Source: Nocardia harenae NBRC 108248 (GTDB lineage: Bacteria > Actinomycetota > Actinomycetes > Mycobacteriales > Mycobacteriaceae). Taken from it: a stretch of DNA of 64,000 bases. Both the position numbers and the translations under genes were made by a program. Where the stretch lies: positions 124,001 through 188,000 of the forward strand of contig NZ_BDBH01000007.1 in NCBI RefSeq assembly GCF_001612885.1. Direction: 5' to 3'. Below are positions 37,912-45,592 of the stretch, piece by piece. The notes below the pieces were generated by a model. The model did no database searches and was not told the DNA's origin. It saw only the letters and a list, made by a program, of their open reading frames with translations. Positions within the stretch are counted from its first letter, which is position 1. Each line of letters opens with the position of its first letter.

Positions 37912-38217
37912 GTGGCCGCCTACGTCTCCTCCCCGGAACTCACCTTCGGGTTCCTGTTCGCGCTCGAGGATCCGGAGCGGATCGCCGACGTGGTGCGCGA
38001 CCTGGTGGTGGGCAAGACGGTCTCGGTGTTCCGGCTGGCCCGGCTCTCCGACGACGACGCGCTGCCCGAGCGGTTCGTGGTGAACTGGGCCGCCATCCCG
38101 CAGATCAATGTCACCACCACCGCGCCGGAGCCGGATCAGCTCCGGGCCGGCGGCATCCTGCTGGTGAACGCCTTCCTCGGGGAGAACGGCGAGGTCAGCC
38201 TCTACTCGGCGCACTGA
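37912..38217 (+). CDS. Conserved hypothetical protein
   Basis: Soluble protein of 101 residues from GTG 37912 (MAAYVSSPELTFGFLFALED). It reads as a small alpha/beta domain: DPERIADVVRDLVVGKTVSV, FVVNWAAIPQINVTTT and a C-terminal GGILLVNAFLGENGEVSLYS. No ribosome binding site is obvious, so the mRNA may be leaderless. I do not recognise the family. It lies between the desaturase operon terminator and the palindrome-rich region before the aminotransferase gene. Confidence 0.65.
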   Translation: MAAYVSSPELTFGFLFALEDPERIADVVRDLVVGKTVSVFRLARLSDDDALPERFVVNWAAIPQINVTTTAPEPDQLRAGGILLVNAFLGENGEVSLYSAH

Positions 38218-38218
38218 C

Positions 38219-38277
38219 CACCGGTTTTGCGCAAAAACCCCGCAGAACCGGTGTGCGCAGTGTTAGAAACGCATGCG
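38219..38277. promoter_or_regulatory. Stem-loop and TGCGC palindromes before the aminotransferase gene
   Basis: CACCGGTT (38219-38226) pairs with AACCGGTG (38246-38253) and could end the preceding gene. Inside it is the palindrome TTTTGCGCAAAA (38225-38236). TGTGCGCA (38252-38259) and the palindrome CGCATGCG (38270-38277) follow. The repeated TGCGC cores upstream of the ATG at 38325 could be operator sites. Confidence 0.5.
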
Positions 38278-38324
38278 CTTCAGAATGCGCGACAGCGCCG
38301 TCGCTCACCGATCGGGGACCGCCC

Positions 38325-39572
38325 ATGACCGCCTCAGTATTCGAGACCGTCGAATCGAACGTCCGCGGCTACTGCCGGGCCTGGCCGACGGTCTTCGCCA
38401 CCGCGAGCGGCAGCTGGCTGCGCGACGAGGCGGGCAGGGACTACCTGGACTTCTTCGCCGGAGCGGGCGCGCTCAACTACGGCCACAGCAACCCCGTCTT
38501 CAAACGGGCGCTGGTCGACTACATCCTGAACGACGGCGTCATCCACAGCCTGGACATGGCGACCATCGCCAAGCGCGGCCTGCTGGAGGCGCTGCGCGAC
38601 CTGGTCTTCGTGCCGCGCGGGCTGGACTACAAGGTGCAATTTCCCGGCCCGACCGGGGCCAATGCGGTGGAGGCCGCGCTCAAGCTGGCACGCAAGATCA
38701 CCGGCAGGCAGACCGTGCTGAACTTCACCAATGCCTTCCACGGCATGTCGCTCGGCGCGCTCTCGGTCACCGGCAATGCCGCCAAGCGCGCGGCTGCCGG
38801 CGTCCCGCTGCCGTACACCAACCCCATGCCCTACGACGGCTTCCTCGGTGGCGAGGACGAGCTGCGCTGGATGCGGCGCGCGCTGGACGACACCTCCTCC
38901 GGGCTGGACGAGCCCGCCGCGGTGATCGTGGAGACGGTGCAGGGCGAGGGCGGCATCAATGTCGCCAGGGTGCAGTGGCTGCGCGAGCTGGCCGAGCTCT
39001 GCGCCGCCCGCGGCATCCTGCTCATCGTGGACGACGTGCAGATGGGCTGCGGCCGCACCGGCCCGTTCTTCTCCTTCGAGCGCGCCGGCATCACCCCCGA
39101 CATCGTCGCCATGTCCAAGTCCATCGGCGGCTACGGCCTGCCGATGGCGCTGGTGTTCTTCAAGGCCGAGCACGACCAGTGGACGCCGGGCGAGCACAAC
39201 GGCACCTTCCGCGGCAACAACCCGGCCTTCGTCACGGCCAGGGTGGCCCTGGAGCAGTACTGGTCCGACGACGTGCTGGAGCGCTCGGTGCTGGCCAAGG
39301 GGGAGCGGCTGGCCGCCGGGCTGGCCGAGATCGCCGCAGGCTGCCCCGGCACCACCACCCGCGGCCGCGGCCTCATCCACGGCCTGGTCTTCACCGACCC
39401 GTCGCACGCGGGCAAGGTCTCGCAGGCCGCCTTCGAGCTGGGGTTGCTGGTGGAGACCTCCGGTTCGACCAACCAGGTCGTCAAGCTCATGCCGCCGCTC
39501 ACCCTGAGCACGGACGAGCTGGACCACGGGCTGGGATTGATCGGCGCCGCGGTGGCCACGGTCTGCGGCTGA
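38325..39572 (+). CDS. EctB-like diaminobutyrate--2-oxoglutarate aminotransferase
   Basis: Class III PLP aminotransferase of 415 residues. The first half has FPGPTGANAVEAALKLARK. The cofactor Lys is in VAMSKSIGGYGLP, preceded by IVDDVQMGCGRTG, and GEHNGTFRGNN is a hallmark of EctB, which makes L-2,4-diaminobutyrate from aspartate semialdehyde. In ectoine producers ectB sits between ectA and ectC. Neither is here: upstream is an unrelated small gene and downstream a tRNA. The enzyme may therefore supply diaminobutyrate for another product, work with unlinked ect genes, or have drifted in specificity. ATG 38325 was chosen as giving MTASVFETVESNVR, matching EctB N-termini. Confidence 0.88.
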   Translation: MTASVFETVESNVRGYCRAWPTVFATASGSWLRDEAGRDYLDFFAGAGALNYGHSNPVFKRALVDYILNDGVIHSLDMATIAKRGLLEALRDLVFVPRGLDYKVQFPGPTGANAVEAALKLARKITGRQTVLNFTNAFHGMSLGALSVTGNAAKRAAAGVPLPYTNPMPYDGFLGGEDELRWMRRALDDTSSGLDEPAAVIVETVQGEGGINVARVQWLRELAELCAARGILLIVDDVQMGCGRTGPFFSFERAGITPDIVAMSKSIGGYGLPMALVFFKAEHDQWTPGEHNGTFRGNNPAFVTARVALEQYWSDDVLERSVLAKGERLAAGLAEIAAGCPGTTTRGRGLIHGLVFTDPSHAGKVSQAAFELGLLVETSGSTNQVVKLMPPLTLSTDELDHGLGLIGAAVATVCG

Positions 39573-39652
39573 GATTGTGCTGGTTTGCCCGCCGGAACGA
39601 ACGGGTAATCGCCTGGTGACATGCGTGCGCAGCGCCGGTGGAGAGTGGTGTG

Positions 39653-39726
39653 CGCCCCCGGCAGGAATCGAACCTGCGACCTAGGGATTAGAAGGCCCTT
39701 GCTCTATCCAACTGAGCTACGGAGGC
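39653..39726 (-). tRNA. tRNA-Arg (anticodon TCT)
   Basis: The acceptor is GCCTCCG with CGGGGGC (one G-T pair), discriminator G. The anticodon loop CTTCTAA gives anticodon TCT, for the rare AGA codon. The T arm is GCAGGTTCGATTCCTGC. Length is 74 bases; CCA is not encoded. One weak pair (C-T) lies at the base of the anticodon stem. Confidence 0.93.
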
Positions 39727-39851
39727 AGTCGCATCCACGGTGGCCGGCCGCAACCCCGCGCGAACCGGCACGGCGAGTATAGCGACCCGGTACGACCTCG
39801 ACCCGGCAGCCGTCCGTCACGGAGTTTCGCGCTCGCACTACGCTGGGTCGT

Positions 39852-41885
39852 ATGTCCGCCCCGCACGAATCTGCTCCGGTGAGCGATGTTCCGGTGGCGG
39901 GGCCCGTCACCGTTCCCGTGCTGCTCGGCGTCGCCGGTGCCGTCGGCGCGGTGGTCGCCGCGCTCGTCGTCGGGCTCTCGGCGGCCGAGGCGCTGACCCT
40001 GCTCGGCATCCCCGATCCGGGGCCGCTCACCACCTACGGCCTGCCCGCGGTGCGGGCGCTGGCCGATCTGGCGGCGGCGCTCACCGTCGGGTCGCTGCTC
40101 TTCGCGGCCTTTCTGGTGCCGCCGCAGCGGGACGGCCTGCTCGACGTGGCCGGGTACCGCGCGGTGCGCCGCGCCTCCGACGCGGCGCTGGGGTGGGCCT
40201 GCTGTGCCGCGCTGCTGGTGCCGCTCACCGCATCGGACACCACCGGGCGGCCGGTGCGCGACGTCTGGCAGCCCGCCGAGCTGTGGCGCGCGGTCGGGCA
40301 GATCGAGCTGGCCGGGGCCTGGCGCAGCACGGTGCTCTGCGCGTTGATCGTCGCGGTCGGCGCCCGGCTGGCGCTGCGCTGGGGCTGGACCCCGCTGCTG
40401 CTGCTCGGCGCGGTGATCGCCATGATGCCGCTGGCGCTGACCGGGCACTCCTCCTCCGGCGGGTCGCACGACGTCGCGACCAACTCGCTCATCCTGCACC
40501 TCGTCTCCGCCGCGGTCTGGGCGGGCGGGCTGGCCGCGGTGCTGGCGCACGCGCTGCGCGACGGCACGCACACCGCGCTCGCCGCGCGCCGGTTCTCCGC
40601 GGTCGCGGCGGTTGCCTTCGTGGTGATCGCGGCGAGCGGGGTGGTCAATGCCTGGGTCCGGGTGCCGCCCGGCGACCTGTTGGACACCACCTACGGCCGG
40701 CTGGTGCTGGCCAAGGCGGCCGCGCTGATCGTGCTCGGGGTCGTCGGGTACCTGCAGCGGCGGGCCGCGCTGCCCGCGCTCGACGCCGATCCGGGGGATC
40801 GCCGGGCGCTGGTGCGGTTCGCGGGGGTCGAGGTGCTGCTGCTCGCCGCCACCTTCGGGCTGGCCGCCGGGCTCGGCCGGACCCCGCCGCCCGCCCTCGA
40901 CACCGTGCCGTCGGCGACCGAGGTCGAGCTCGGGTACGACCTGGCCGGGCCGCCGACCTTCGCCCGGCTCGCCCTCGACTGGCGCTTCGACCTGCTCTTC
41001 GGCACCGCCGCGATCGTGCTCGCGGTGCTCTACCTGCTCGGCGTGCGCCGGCTGCGGAAGCGCGGCGACCGCTGGCCGGTGGGGCGCACCATCGCCTGGC
41101 TCTCCGGCTGCGCGGTGCTGCTCGTCGCGACCTCGTCCGGGGTCGGGCGGTACTCCCCGGCGGTGTTCAGCGTGCACATGGGGGCGCACATGGCGCTCTC
41201 CATGCTGACGCCGATCCTGCTCGCGCTCGGCGGCGCGGTGACGCTGGCGCTGCGCGCGCTGCCACCGGCGGGCCGGGAGAACCCGCCGGGGCCGCGGGAG
41301 TGGCTGCTGGCCGCAGTGCACAGCCCGGTGTCGAAGTTCCTGACCCACCCGATCGTCGCCTCGGTGATCTTCGTCGGCGGCTTCTACGCGCTCTACCTGG
41401 GCGGCATCTTCGACGCCTACGCCGACTCGCACGCCGCGCACGTCCTGATGAACCTGCATTTCCTGCTCAGCGGCTACCTCTTCTACTGGGTGGTGATCGG
41501 GATCGACCCCAAGCCGCGCCGGGTCGAGCCGCTGACCCGGCTCGGCATGGTCTTCGGCTCGCTGCCGTTCCACGCCTTCTTCGGCATCGCGCTGATGAGC
41601 ATGACCACGGTCATGGGCGCCTGGTTCTACCGCAGCCTCGGCATGGAGTGGAACGGCGACCTGCTCGGCGACCAGCGCACCGGCGGCAGCCTGGCCTGGG
41701 CCAGCGGCGAGGTGCCGCTGGTCGTCGTGATGCTCGCGCTGCTCATCCAGTGGTCGCGCAGCGACGAGCGGCTGGCCCAGCGCACCGACCGCGCCGCGGA
41801 CCGCGACCACGACGCCGAGCTGGCCGCGCACAACGCCATGTACGCCGAGCTCGCGCGGCGCGACCGTGGGCCGCGCGGTGACTGA
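39852..41885 (+). CDS. CopD / CtaG (caa3_CtaG) fusion membrane protein
   Basis: Polytopic membrane protein of 677 residues, similar in length and design to M. tuberculosis Rv0102. The N-terminal half (about 20-340) is a CopD-type copper-resistance domain with helices such as LVSAAVWAGGLAAVLAHAL, including a conserved His. The C-terminal half (about 380-640) is a cytochrome c oxidase assembly domain of the caa3_CtaG type: GRYSPAVFSVHMGAHMALSM, MNLHFLLSGYLFYW and SLPFHAFFGIALMSMT carry His/Met residues suited to copper. It probably delivers copper to the terminal oxidase or takes it up. The next gene overlaps its 3' end by eight bases, so the two are coupled. Confidence 0.92.
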   Translation: MSAPHESAPVSDVPVAGPVTVPVLLGVAGAVGAVVAALVVGLSAAEALTLLGIPDPGPLTTYGLPAVRALADLAAALTVGSLLFAAFLVPPQRDGLLDVAGYRAVRRASDAALGWACCAALLVPLTASDTTGRPVRDVWQPAELWRAVGQIELAGAWRSTVLCALIVAVGARLALRWGWTPLLLLGAVIAMMPLALTGHSSSGGSHDVATNSLILHLVSAAVWAGGLAAVLAHALRDGTHTALAARRFSAVAAVAFVVIAASGVVNAWVRVPPGDLLDTTYGRLVLAKAAALIVLGVVGYLQRRAALPALDADPGDRRALVRFAGVEVLLLAATFGLAAGLGRTPPPALDTVPSATEVELGYDLAGPPTFARLALDWRFDLLFGTAAIVLAVLYLLGVRRLRKRGDRWPVGRTIAWLSGCAVLLVATSSGVGRYSPAVFSVHMGAHMALSMLTPILLALGGAVTLALRALPPAGRENPPGPREWLLAAVHSPVSKFLTHPIVASVIFVGGFYALYLGGIFDAYADSHAAHVLMNLHFLLSGYLFYWVVIGIDPKPRRVEPLTRLGMVFGSLPFHAFFGIALMSMTTVMGAWFYRSLGMEWNGDLLGDQRTGGSLAWASGEVPLVVVMLALLIQWSRSDERLAQRTDRAADRDHDAELAAHNAMYAELARRDRGPRGD

Positions 41886-42810
41886 CTCCGCGACCACCGT
41901 CGCGCCGCCGCTGGTGCTCCGCTCCGACGTGCGCGCGGCCCGCAGGCGGCTGGCCGGGCAGCTCCGCAAGACCCCGGTCTTCCACACCACCGTCGCCGGC
42001 TTCCCGGTCTCGCTCAAGCTGGAGTACCTGCAGCACGGCGGCACCTTTCAGTTCCGCGGCGCGCTCAACGCCCTGCTCACGGTGGCCGAGCGGCCCGAGC
42101 GCGTGGTGCTCGCCGCCGGCGGCAATGCCGGGATCGCGGTCGCGCTCGCCGCCGCCCGGCTCGGCCTCGCCTGCACCGTCGTCGTGCCGGAGACGGCGCC
42201 GCACAGCAAGGTCGCCGCCATGTGGTCGCACGGCGCCGAGGTGCGCTGGCAGGGCACCACGCACGACGCGGCCTGCGCGCACGCCGTCGAACTCGCGGCG
42301 GAGCAGGGCGCGCTGTACCTGCCCGCGCACGACACCCCCGCGGTCATCGCCGGGGCCGGAGTGCTCGGGCTGGAGCTGGAGGTGCAGGTGCGCGGCAGGC
42401 CGCCGGTGCTGGCCGCGGTCGGCGGCGGCGCGCTGATCGGCGGGCTGGCCGCCGCGCTCGGCAGGCGGCAGCCGGTGCTCGGGGTGGAGCCGGAGCGCAG
42501 GGCGCTGCTGCGCGCCGCGCTGCGGGCGGAGCGCCCGGTCGCGGTGCCCGCCGCCGGCTCCGCGGGGCCGGACCGGATCGGGGCGATCGCGCTCGAGCTC
42601 GCCCGCCGTGCCGCCGTACCCGTGCTCACCGTGCCCGACGACGCCGTCGACGCGGCCCGCGACCAGCTCTGGCGCGAGTTCCGGATCGTGGTCGAGCCCG
42701 CGGGCGCGGCGGCGCTCGCGGCCCTGCTCAGCGGGGCCTTCGTCCCCGACCCGGGGCGCCGGACCGTCGTGGTGCTGTGCGGCGCGAACGGCGACCCGGC
42801 CGGGCGCTGA
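41878..42810 (+). CDS. Threonine/serine dehydratase-like PLP-fold protein lacking the cofactor Lys
   Basis: Fold-type II PLP protein of 310 residues starting at GTG 41878, overlapping the previous stop. It has the family skeleton: a substrate loop AAGGNAGIAVALAA (usually SxGNHxQ), the phosphate loop GGGALIGGLAA and the C-terminal VVLCGANGD. The Schiff-base lysine normally found in SFKxRGA is not there: the sequence reads GTFQFRGAL, with CAG (Gln58) at that place. Without that Lys the usual racemase, dehydratase or deaminase chemistry should fail, so this is either a pseudoenzyme, a protein with altered chemistry, or a single-base change (AAG to CAG). All other motifs are intact and the frame is clean. 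Confidence 0.85.
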   Translation: MTDSATTVAPPLVLRSDVRAARRRLAGQLRKTPVFHTTVAGFPVSLKLEYLQHGGTFQFRGALNALLTVAERPERVVLAAGGNAGIAVALAAARLGLACTVVVPETAPHSKVAAMWSHGAEVRWQGTTHDAACAHAVELAAEQGALYLPAHDTPAVIAGAGVLGLELEVQVRGRPPVLAAVGGGALIGGLAAALGRRQPVLGVEPERRALLRAALRAERPVAVPAAGSAGPDRIGAIALELARRAAVPVLTVPDDAVDAARDQLWREFRIVVEPAGAAALAALLSGAFVPDPGRRTVVVLCGANGDPAGR

Positions 42811-42834
42811 GCCCGGAATTCCACAGGGCCGAAG

Positions 42835-42843
42835 TTATCCACA
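42835..42843 (+). promoter_or_regulatory. Consensus DnaA box upstream of the ssb-like gene
   Basis: TTATCCACA matches the strict DnaA-box consensus, 90 bases before the start of the ssb-like gene. A related CCACAGG is 14 bases upstream. A single box does not make an origin but could let DnaA act on this promoter. Confidence 0.5.
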
Positions 42844-42932
42844 GCCCCCCTTCGGCGGGTGCCTTCGCCGGTCCCGCTGCGGCACGCTGGGAGCCGGACA
42901 CGAAACAGCGTGCAGGCGAAGGGGGCGCAAGG

Positions 42933-43481
42933 ATGTACGAGGCGATGGCGACGGTGGCGGGCACGGTGGTCACCCACCCGGCGAAGCGGGAGCTGGCGAA
43001 CGGGGAGCCGGTGATCACCTTCCGGGTGGCGAGCACGTCCCGGCGGTTCGATCAGGGGTCGGGGGAATGGGTGGACAACGGGACGTTGTTCCTCACGGTG
43101 AGCTGCTGGCGGCGGCTGGTGCCGGGGGTGCACGCCTCGCTCCGCCGCGGCGACCCGGTGCTGGTGCACGGCCAGCTGCGCACGCACGAGTACCGGGCCA
43201 AGGACGGCGTCGAGCGGCGTGACCTGGAGATGCGGGCCGTCGCCATCGGCCCCGACCTGGCCAGGTGCACCGTGGCGATCAGCAGGCGGGCCGAGCGGCC
43301 GCGGCCGCAGGGCGCGGAGCCGGACGCGGTCACCGAGCCCATGCCGGAGGCGGGGGTGGCGCCGCGGGAGCTGCCGGTGGCGGCGGCCGCTGCCACCAGC
43401 CCGTTCCCGGATCGCGCGGCCGGATCGGGTACGGTTGGCCGCCCGGGTCCCACCCCCATCGCCGAGCCGGTCGACGCCTGA
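42933..43481 (+). CDS. Single-stranded DNA-binding protein, SsbB-type paralogue
   Basis: OB-fold protein of 182 residues corresponding by content and position to M. tuberculosis Rv2478c, the second Ssb of mycobacteria. The OB domain spans about 1-110: MYEAMATVAGTVVTHPAKRE, then VITFRVASTSRRFD, FLTVSCWRRL and VLVHGQLRTHEY. The disordered tail is Pro/Ala-rich and ends PIAEPVDA, lacking the acidic DDDIPF-type tip with which housekeeping Ssb recruits partners. So it is not the replicative Ssb and more likely acts in repair, uptake or stress. A consensus DnaA box lies in its leader. ettA follows after 76 bases, as in mycobacteria. Confidence 0.93.
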   Translation: MYEAMATVAGTVVTHPAKRELANGEPVITFRVASTSRRFDQGSGEWVDNGTLFLTVSCWRRLVPGVHASLRRGDPVLVHGQLRTHEYRAKDGVERRDLEMRAVAIGPDLARCTVAISRRAERPRPQGAEPDAVTEPMPEAGVAPRELPVAAAAATSPFPDRAAGSGTVGRPGPTPIAEPVDA

Positions 43482-43557
43482 GCGCGCGGTCGGCGGGGTG
43501 CCGACCGGGCCAGCTCCCGCACGTTATCCGTTTCCTTCCACCGATAGGCTTTGCTCC

Positions 43558-45234
43558 ATGGCTGAGTTCATCTACCAAATGAAGAAGGTTCGCAAGGCGC
43601 ACGGCGACAAGGTCGTGCTAGACGACGTCACGTTGAACTTCCTTCCCGGCGCCAAGATCGGTGTCGTCGGTCCGAACGGCGCCGGTAAGTCGAGCGTGCT
43701 GAAGATCATGGCCGGACTGGACCAGCCGAACAACGGCGAAGCGTTCCTCGCGCCCGGCGCCACCGTCGGCATCCTGCAGCAGGAGCCGCCGCTGAACGAG
43801 GAGAAGACCGTCCGCGGCAATGTCGAGGAGGGGCTCGGCGAGATCAAGGTCAAGCTCGACCGCTTCAACGAGATCGCCGAGCTCATGGCCACCGACTACT
43901 CCGACGAGCTCATGGACGAGATGGGCAAGCTGCAGGAGGATCTGGACCACGCCGACGCGTGGGACGTCGACTCCCAGCTGGAGCAGGCCATGGACGCGCT
44001 GCGCTGCCCGCCGCCGGACGAGCCGGTCACCAATCTCTCCGGTGGCGAGCGCCGCCGGGTCGCGCTCTGCAAGCTGCTGCTGAGCAAGCCCGACCTGCTG
44101 CTGCTGGACGAGCCGACCAACCACCTGGACGCCGAGTCGGTGCTCTGGCTGGAGCAGCACCTGGCGCAGTACGCGGGCGCCGTGCTCGCCGTCACCCACG
44201 ACCGGTACTTCCTGGACAATGTGGCCGGCTGGATCCTGGAGCTGGACCGCGGCCGGGCCTACCCGTACGAGGGCAACTACTCCACCTACCTGGAGAAGAA
44301 GGCCGAGCGGCTGGAGGTCCAGGGCAAGAAGGACCAGAAGCTGCAGAAGCGGCTCAAGGAGGAGCTGGCCTGGGTGCGCTCCGGGGCCAAGGCGCGGCAG
44401 GCCAAGAACAAGGCCCGCCTCGGCCGCTACGAGGAGATGGCCGCCGAGGCCGAGAAGATGCGGAAGCTGGACTTCGAGGAGATCCAGATTCCGGCCGGGC
44501 CCCGGCTCGGCAATGTGGTGGTCGAGGTGGAGCACCTGGACAAGGGCTTCGGCGACCGCCAGCTGATCAAGGATCTGTCGTTCACCCTGCCGCGCAACGG
44601 CATCGTCGGCGTCATCGGCCCGAACGGTGTCGGCAAGACCACGCTGTTCAAGACCATCGTCGGGCTGGAGCAGCCGGACAGCGGCACGGTCCGGGTCGGC
44701 GACACGGTCAAGCTGAGCTACGTCGATCAGAGCCGCGGCGGCATCGACCCGGCCAAGACGGTGTGGCAGGTGGTCTCCGAGGGGCTCGACTTCATCCAGG
44801 TCGGGCAGCAGGAGATGCCGTCCCGCGCCTACGTCTCGGCCTTCGGCTTCAAGGGCCCGGATCAGCAGAAGCCGGCCGGGGTGCTCTCCGGCGGTGAGCG
44901 CAACCGGCTGAACCTGGCGCTCACCCTCAAGGAGGGCGGCAACCTGATCCTGCTCGACGAGCCGACCAACGACCTCGACGTGGAAACCCTGAGTTCGCTG
45001 GAGAACGCGCTCGAGCAGTTCCCCGGCTGCGCCGTGGTGATCTCGCACGACCGCTGGTTCCTGGATCGCACCTGCACGCACATCCTGGCGTGGGAGGGCG
45101 ACTCGTCGAACGAGGCGAAGTGGTTCTGGTTCGAGGGCAACTTCGAGGCGTACGAGGCGAACAAGATCGAGCGCCTCGGCCCGGAAGCGGCGCGCCCGCA
45201 CCGGCTCACGCACCGCAAGCTGACCCGCGACTAG
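43558..45234 (+). CDS. ettA: Energy-dependent translational throttle protein EttA
   Basis: ABC-F ATPase of 558 residues binding the ribosomal E site and gating the first elongation step according to energy charge. It has two nucleotide domains without membrane parts: Walker A GPNGAGKSS (residues 39-47), signature LSGGERRRVA, Walker B LLLLDEPTNHLD; then GPNGVGKTT, LSGGERNRLNLA and LILLDEPTNDLD. The linker between them (about 250-310) is Lys/Arg/Glu-rich (RSGAKARQAKNKARLGRYEE), as in the P-site tRNA interaction motif. The match to EttA is high throughout and the position next to ssb-like and gdh is that of M. tuberculosis Rv2477c. A stem-loop follows the stop. Confidence 0.97.
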   Translation: MAEFIYQMKKVRKAHGDKVVLDDVTLNFLPGAKIGVVGPNGAGKSSVLKIMAGLDQPNNGEAFLAPGATVGILQQEPPLNEEKTVRGNVEEGLGEIKVKLDRFNEIAELMATDYSDELMDEMGKLQEDLDHADAWDVDSQLEQAMDALRCPPPDEPVTNLSGGERRRVALCKLLLSKPDLLLLDEPTNHLDAESVLWLEQHLAQYAGAVLAVTHDRYFLDNVAGWILELDRGRAYPYEGNYSTYLEKKAERLEVQGKKDQKLQKRLKEELAWVRSGAKARQAKNKARLGRYEEMAAEAEKMRKLDFEEIQIPAGPRLGNVVVEVEHLDKGFGDRQLIKDLSFTLPRNGIVGVIGPNGVGKTTLFKTIVGLEQPDSGTVRVGDTVKLSYVDQSRGGIDPAKTVWQVVSEGLDFIQVGQQEMPSRAYVSAFGFKGPDQQKPAGVLSGGERNRLNLALTLKEGGNLILLDEPTNDLDVETLSSLENALEQFPGCAVVISHDRWFLDRTCTHILAWEGDSSNEAKWFWFEGNFEAYEANKIERLGPEAARPHRLTHRKLTRD

Positions 45235-45252
45235 TTTTTCCAGCCGGAATTT

Positions 45253-45290
45253 CCGGGTGGACCCGATCGTGACCGGTCGGGACCACCCGG
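45253..45290 (+). terminator. Terminator of ettA
   Basis: CCGGGTGG-a-CCCGA pairs with TCGGG-a-CCACCCGG (13 pairs, one A-A mismatch) around a 10-base loop, 18 bases after the stop. Confidence 0.8.
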
Positions 45291-45592
45291 CCGGTCCGGT
45301 CTCCGTCTCGCCACGGCTCCGCAACTTATTGCCCCACCAGTAGCTTCCGGACTGTCGCGCCGTATTCGCGCGGAGTCGATAGTGTGGGTTACGTGCAATT
45401 CCAGGTTCGGTCTGAACCTCCCTCGCTCCGCCGTGCACTCGCCCTCCGCCGCCGAGTGGTGAAATCCGCCGTCGCAGTGCACGTTCCCGGACCCGCTGGA
45501 ATGTCCGGCGCGCCCCGCCGAGGTGGTTCTCCCCGCATCAGGGCCGATGCACGGTTGATCACCGAATCCGTACCGAGGGAGATGTCAGGAGC
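45291..45592 (+). promoter_or_regulatory. Leader region of gdh
   Basis: About 300 bases without a convincing gene. GATAGTGTG near 45377-45385 could contain a -10 element. A short open frame from 45384 into the gdh start reads as Arg/Ser/Pro-rich and has no ribosome binding site. No clear inverted repeat was found. Given the size and cost of the enzyme, control in this leader is plausible. Confidence 0.35.

Noticed and set aside
38325..39572. Ectoine biosynthesis cluster
   Set aside because: Only the EctB-like gene is present; neighbours are a small hypothetical gene and a tRNA.
42835..42843. Replication origin
   Set aside because: Only one consensus DnaA box, no dnaA/dnaN neighbours and no A+T-rich unwinding region.
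45384..45592. Small open frame in the gdh leader as a gene or leader peptide
   Set aside because: No ribosome binding site, Arg/Ser/Pro-rich composition and overlap with the gdh start; more likely untranslated leader.
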